The notes below the pieces were generated by a model. That model had not been told where the DNA came from, ran no database searches, and saw only the letters and a list, made by a program, of their open reading frames with translations. Source: an uncultured Lachnospiraceae bacterium (GTDB lineage: Bacteria; Bacillota_A; Clostridia; Lachnospirales; Lachnospiraceae). Taken from it: 17,327 nt of DNA. The translations under genes and the position numbers were made by a program. The stretch is from NCBI GenBank assembly GCA_949957035.1, contig CATLIP010000012.1:1-17327 (forward strand), read 5' to 3'. Below are positions 14,173 through 17,327 of the stretch, piece after piece (within the stretch, counting starts at the first letter, position 1; every line of letters starts with the position of its first letter).

Positions 14173-14916
14173 TTATTGTGTCCGCGGCTTTGGTGAAATA
14201 TACTGCAAATTTTTAGCGTTTTTTGATTTTTCAATAAAAACATGAAAGAGTTCTCCCATAGATATGGATGTCTTCCACATACATTCCGGATGCCATTGGA
14301 CGCCGACCACAAAAGGAAGACTGTCGGATTCGATAGCTTCTATGATGCCGTCGGATGCCACGGCAGCGATATTCAGTTCTGCTCCCAATATACGAATGCA
14401 CTGATGATGAAAACTATTTACAACCTCATTTTCATTGAAAATATTAGATAGTATGCTATTTTTTAAGACAGAAATTTTGTGGCAAGGGTCGGAACGGTCA
14501 GAGGATAACTGCATATGGTTCAGGGAGACGGGCCAGCGCAGAGAGATATCCTGATAAATGGTTCCGCCAAGGGCGATATTGAGAATCTGCATGCCGCGGC
14601 AGATGGCGAGGATTGGAAGCTTCAGGGATAACAAATATTTCATCAGGGCAATATGGAACTGGTCTGTCTGAAAATCGGTTGCCCCGCGTTCCGTCATTAA
14701 TTCTTCCCCGAACAGAAGGGGCGTAACATCGTCCCCGCCGCAGAACAGGAAGCCGTCGCACTGTCTCCCATAGCAAAAATAAGCCTCTTCATCCTGTGTA
14801 CAGGGGAGAATGACGGGCATCCCCCCAAAGTGTTCCACCGTATGCAGATAGGTCTGCGGTACAAACTGACGTTGATTCATGTATCCGCAGGATACGATTC
14901 CGATGACTGGTTTCAT
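14173..14916 (-). CDS. Gamma-glutamyl-gamma-aminobutyrate hydrolase-like, peptidase C26
   Basis: A 247-residue class I glutamine amidotransferase-like enzyme, cytosolic. The opening KPVIGIVSC, then FCGGDDVTPLLFGEE (58-72) where this family has its GG(x)D(V/I)xP motif, the nucleophile Cys106 in ICRGMQ, and the C-terminal GVQWHPE with H209 and E211 complete the Cys-His-Glu triad. Members such as PuuD cleave gamma-glutamyl-linked amines during putrescine breakdown, others act on gamma-glutamyl peptides; the substrate here is open. The usual length is about 240-260, so the gene is complete. GAGGAGG precedes the ATG. It is divergent from a dipeptidase (84 bp apart) and lies 58 nt upstream of the coat operon on the same strand with no clear terminator between, so some read-through is possible. 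Confidence 0.9.
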   Translation of the reverse strand: MKPVIGIVSCGYMNQRQFVPQTYLHTVEHFGGMPVILPCTQDEEAYFCYGRQCDGFLFCGGDDVTPLLFGEELMTERGATDFQTDQFHIALMKYLLSLKLPILAICRGMQILNIALGGTIYQDISLRWPVSLNHMQLSSDRSDPCHKISVLKNSILSNIFNENEVVNSFHHQCIRILGAELNIAAVASDGIIEAIESDSLPFVVGVQWHPECMWKTSISMGELFHVFIEKSKNAKNLQYISPKPRTQ

Positions 14917-14938
14917 GAAAAGCCTCCTCTAAAAAAGG

Positions 14939-14967
14939 TGTACATTTTCCTTGAAAAAATATATACT
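14939..14967 (+). promoter_or_regulatory. Candidate promoter of the M19 dipeptidase
   Basis: TGTACA (14939-14944), a 17-bp spacer and TATACT (14962-14967). The -10 is good, the -35 matches four of six bases. It gives a leader of about 27 nt containing GGAGG (14988-14992). I could not find an equally good promoter for the divergent C26 gene. Confidence 0.45.
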
Positions 14968-15000
14968 TACTGTAGAGGTTATGAAACGGAGGCGGAAGTT

Positions 15001-15993
15001 ATGAACTTGATTGATATGCATTGCGATACGTTGTGGAAGTTGATGGATATGGATAAGAAGGGGAATCTGATGGAGAACCATTGCAGCGTCAGCATCCCGT
15101 ATATGGAAGAAGCGGGAACGAAGGCACAGTTTTTTGCCTGTTTTACCTGCCTGAGAGATTTTGAAGACGCGGGAGGCTATGAGGGATGTTACGGACGTGT
15201 GCAGGAGATGGCTGCATACCTGACGGAACAGGCGAAACGTTATCCGGAACAAATCAAGTTAGCCAAATCTTATTCGGATATGCAGGAAAATGAGAGAGAA
15301 GGGAAGGTGTCGGCATTCCTTACCGTGGAGGAGGGCGGAGTCCTGAACGGAGAAATCGGGAGGCTTGATCGGCTGTATGGCCAGGGAATACGTCTTATGA
15401 CGCTGATGTGGAATTATGAGAACTGCATCGGGCATCCTAACAGCAGGGACGGCGTTTTGATGGGCAAGGGATTAAAGCCTTTCGGAATACAGGTGGTGAG
15501 GAAAATGGAAGAACTGGGGATGATTGTGGATGTTTCCCACGCTTCGGACGGGACATTCTGGGATGTCCTTCAATATTCCGAAAAGCCGGTGGTTGCATCC
15601 CATTCCAACTGCCGTACACTTTGCAGCCATCCAAGGAATCTGACGGACGAGATGATAAGAAGCCTTGCAAAAACCGGAGGTGTCGCGGGGCTGAATTTCT
15701 ACGGTGCATTCCTTGGTACGGGGAAGGCAGAGGAAACGGACGCGGCGCAGGAGGATTCCAAGATTGAGGCAATGACGGCGCATATTTTGCATATGATACG
15801 GGTCGGCGGAAGCGGCTTCCCGGCAATCGGGACGGATTTTGACGGGTTTGATGCAGATGGAATCATGGAGATTCCGGATGTTTCTCGGATGGAGCGGTTA
15901 TGGGATTCACTGAAAAAAGCCGGGGTGTCAGAGAGACAGCTGGATGGAATTTGGGGACAAAATGCAGAGCGGGTGATGCGGGAAATTTTGTGA
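15001..15993 (+). CDS. Membrane dipeptidase, peptidase M19 family
   Basis: A 330-residue zinc dipeptidase homologous to renal dipeptidase. Metal ligands of the amidohydrolase-like barrel are visible in order: H7 and D9 in DMHCDT, the bridging Glu E111 in EEGG, H180 in VDVSH, H201 in ASHS, and D279 in GTDFDG. Bacterial members act in the cytosol on dipeptides, including D-containing ones such as D-Ala-D-Ala-type or Cys-Gly. There is no signal peptide. The ATG at 15001, 8 nt after GGAGG, is the start; the open frame extends to 14830, but that extension overlaps the divergent peptidase and has no homology. The pairing with a C26 peptidase suggests joint handling of gamma-glutamyl or small peptides. 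The gene ends 53 bp before a strong terminator. Confidence 0.94.
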   Translation: MNLIDMHCDTLWKLMDMDKKGNLMENHCSVSIPYMEEAGTKAQFFACFTCLRDFEDAGGYEGCYGRVQEMAAYLTEQAKRYPEQIKLAKSYSDMQENEREGKVSAFLTVEEGGVLNGEIGRLDRLYGQGIRLMTLMWNYENCIGHPNSRDGVLMGKGLKPFGIQVVRKMEELGMIVDVSHASDGTFWDVLQYSEKPVVASHSNCRTLCSHPRNLTDEMIRSLAKTGGVAGLNFYGAFLGTGKAEETDAAQEDSKIEAMTAHILHMIRVGGSGFPAIGTDFDGFDADGIMEIPDVSRMERLWDSLKKAGVSERQLDGIWGQNAERVMREIL

Positions 15994-16046
15994 CAGCATC
16001 CGGGGGAAATACCTTTTGACTCCAACATCATAAGATATAAGAGGGT

Positions 16047-16108
16047 AACAGAATTGCCGGGAAATGAGCTGTATACACAACATTTCCCGGCAATTCTGTT
16101 TTCTGTCT
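16047..16108. terminator. Strong bidirectional terminator between dipeptidase and argG
   Basis: A perfect 20-bp stem (16047-16066 with 16081-16100; core CAGAATTGCCGGGAAATG) encloses a 14-nt loop and is followed by TTCTGTCTG on the plus strand. It is shared by the convergent M19 gene and argG. The minus-side tail (ACCCTCTTATA) is less T-rich, so termination of argG may be weaker. Confidence 0.85.
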
Positions 16109-16115
16109 GTAACCA

Positions 16116-17327
16116 TTATTTCTGGTTTTTTTCCACTTCCTGCATCTTCATGGCACGAACCTTGAGCGGCAGTCCGAACAGATTGATGAATCCATCCGCG
16201 TCATGATGATCGTACAAATCACCGGTGGTAAAGCTTGCAAGGGACTCACTGTACAGAGAATAGGGGGAAGTCGTTCCGGCCTTGATAATATTCCCTTTAT
16301 ACAGCTTGAACTTCACCTCTCCGGTCACATACTCCTGAGTAGACTCAACGAATGCCTGCACAGCTTCGCGAAGCGGAGTGAACCATTTCCCTTCATATAC
16401 AATCTGAGACAGCTTATTGCCCATCTCTTCCTTCATCTCATAAGTAGCGCGGTCCAGTACCAGTTCTTCCAACTGCTGATGCGCCTCATAAAGAATGGTT
16501 CCGCCGGGAGTCTCGTATACACCGCGGGATTTCATTCCTACCACACGGTTCTCTACGATATCACAGATACCGATTCCATGTTTTCCCCCCAGTTCATTTA
16601 ATTTACGGATAATGTCTGACACCTTCATGTCTTCGCCGTTAATACTCTTTGGGACGCCCTTCTGAAAAGTCATGGTAACATACTCGCCTTCATCCGGCGC
16701 TTTCTCCGGCGTTACCCCAAGAACCAGCAGATTGTCATAGTTTGGTTCTAAGGAAGGGTCCTCAAGCTCCAGCCCTTCATGGCTGATATGCCACCGGTTG
16801 CGGTCGCGGCTGTAGCTGTGGCTTGCGTCAAAGGGAAGGTTGATTCCATGCTGTTTACAGTATTCGATTTCCTCTTCACGGGAGTTCATGGTCCATACAT
16901 CCGTCATCCGCCATGGTGCGATAATCTTAAGGTCAGGCGCTAAAGCCTTGATGCCAAGTTCAAAACGAATCTGGTCGTTACCCTTGCCGGTAGCGCCATG
17001 ACAGATTGCAGAAGCGCCTTCCTTCCTTGCGATTTCAACCAGCTTCTTTGCAATGGCGGGACGTGCCATAGAGGTCCCCAGCAGGTATTTGTTTTCGTAG
17101 ACAACATGGGCCTGCACACAAGGAACAATGTAGTTGTCGCAGAAATCATCCACGATATCTTCAATATAAAGTTTTGACGCTCCGGAGAGCTTCGCCCGCT
17201 CGTTCAGTCCGTCTAACTCTTCCCCTTGGCCGCAGTCAACGCAGCAGCAGATAACTTCGTAGTCAAAATTCTCCTTAAGCCAAGGGATGATTGCCGTAGT
17301 GTCAAGTCCGCCGGAATATGCTAATAC
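16116..17327 (-). CDS. argG: Argininosuccinate synthase (lacks only the first residues, cut by window edge)
   Basis: It ligates citrulline and aspartate with ATP to give argininosuccinate, the penultimate step of arginine synthesis, in the cytosol. The visible 403 residues begin at VLAYSGGLDTT, the N-type ATP-pyrophosphatase loop that normally starts about 5-10 residues into the protein. Further family motifs are LLGTSMARPAIAKKL, CHGATGKGNDQIRFE and RGVYETPGGTILYEAH. Family members are about 400-410 residues, so only a handful are missing. No in-frame damage is visible. Note that an ATG-initiated frame begins only at 17153, well inside the protein; the true start lies beyond the window. Promoter and any arginine-repressor sites are outside as well. 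Confidence 0.97.
   Translation of the reverse strand, partial: VLAYSGGLDTTAIIPWLKENFDYEVICCCVDCGQGEELDGLNERAKLSGASKLYIEDIVDDFCDNYIVPCVQAHVVYENKYLLGTSMARPAIAKKLVEIARKEGASAICHGATGKGNDQIRFELGIKALAPDLKIIAPWRMTDVWTMNSREEEIEYCKQHGINLPFDASHSYSRDRNRWHISHEGLELEDPSLEPNYDNLLVLGVTPEKAPDEGEYVTMTFQKGVPKSINGEDMKVSDIIRKLNELGGKHGIGICDIVENRVVGMKSRGVYETPGGTILYEAHQQLEELVLDRATYEMKEEMGNKLSQIVYEGKWFTPLREAVQAFVESTQEYVTGEVKFKLYKGNIIKAGTTSPYSLYSESLASFTTGDLYDHHDADGFINLFGLPLKVRAMKMQEVEKNQK

Noticed and set aside
14115..14312. An N-terminal extension of the 60-residue coat-like protein
   Set aside because: It runs through the 3' end of the C26 gene, and AAGGAGG sits right before the ATG at 14114.
14830..15000. A 57-residue N-terminal extension of the M19 dipeptidase
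   Set aside because: It overlaps the divergent C26 gene and the intergenic promoter region, while GGAGG and the family's N-terminal motif both point to the ATG at 15001.

Overview
The window looks like chromosomal DNA from a low-to-mid GC, endospore-forming Firmicute, most likely Lachnospiraceae (Dorea/Blautia/Mediterraneibacter-like). The evidence is strong AGGAGG-type ribosome binding sites throughout, TTGACA/TATAAT-type promoters, Coat_F-like spore coat genes, a COG2509-type FAD dehydrogenase and a YitT protein. Family-level placement is inference from gene style, not from a marker gene. Both edges cut a gene: a FAD oxidoreductase at the left and argG at the right, each on the minus strand.

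Layout. 1-185 (-): N-terminus of a FAD-dependent dehydrogenase with a consensus promoter. 424-1756 (+): two tightly linked genes, a Panacea/SocA-like (DUF4065) protein followed 4 nt later by a 301-residue protein with a coiled coil and three predicted membrane segments. They are closed by a terminator and look like a Panacea toxin-antitoxin (or anti-phage) module with a membrane effector. This is the most interesting item. 1788-4033: divergent MATE efflux pump (-) and MerR/GyrI-like regulator (+), sharing one perfect palindrome that sits in a 19-bp spacer on the pump side and covers the -10 on the regulator side. 4128-5015 (+): YitT membrane protein. 5075-6145 (-): a small Cys-containing orphan and a YwaF-like membrane protein. 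6305-7653 (+): EamA/DMT transporter and D-aminoacyl-tRNA deacylase (dtd). 7904-12497 (+): MarR regulator plus a heterodimeric ABC exporter whose ATP sites are clearly asymmetric. 12612-14114 (-): a 281-residue charged protein of unknown function and two small Coat_F-like spore proteins. 14173-15993: divergent class I glutamine amidotransferase-like peptidase C26 (-) and M19 membrane dipeptidase (+). 16116-17327 (-): argG, nearly complete.

How the genes fit together. Two independent drug-efflux loci (MerR-MATE and MarR-ABC-ABC) each carry a local sensor with visible operator-like sequence. The C26/M19 pair would cleave gamma-glutamyl compounds and dipeptides. dtd and argG are housekeeping. The Panacea module is flanked by unrelated genes, is AT-rich by eye, and looks like an accessory insertion. 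I saw no rRNA, tRNA, CRISPR array, IS element, phage gene or riboswitch. Intergenic stretches over about 120 bp are described in the feature list. No similarity search was run, so family names rest on recognised motifs.
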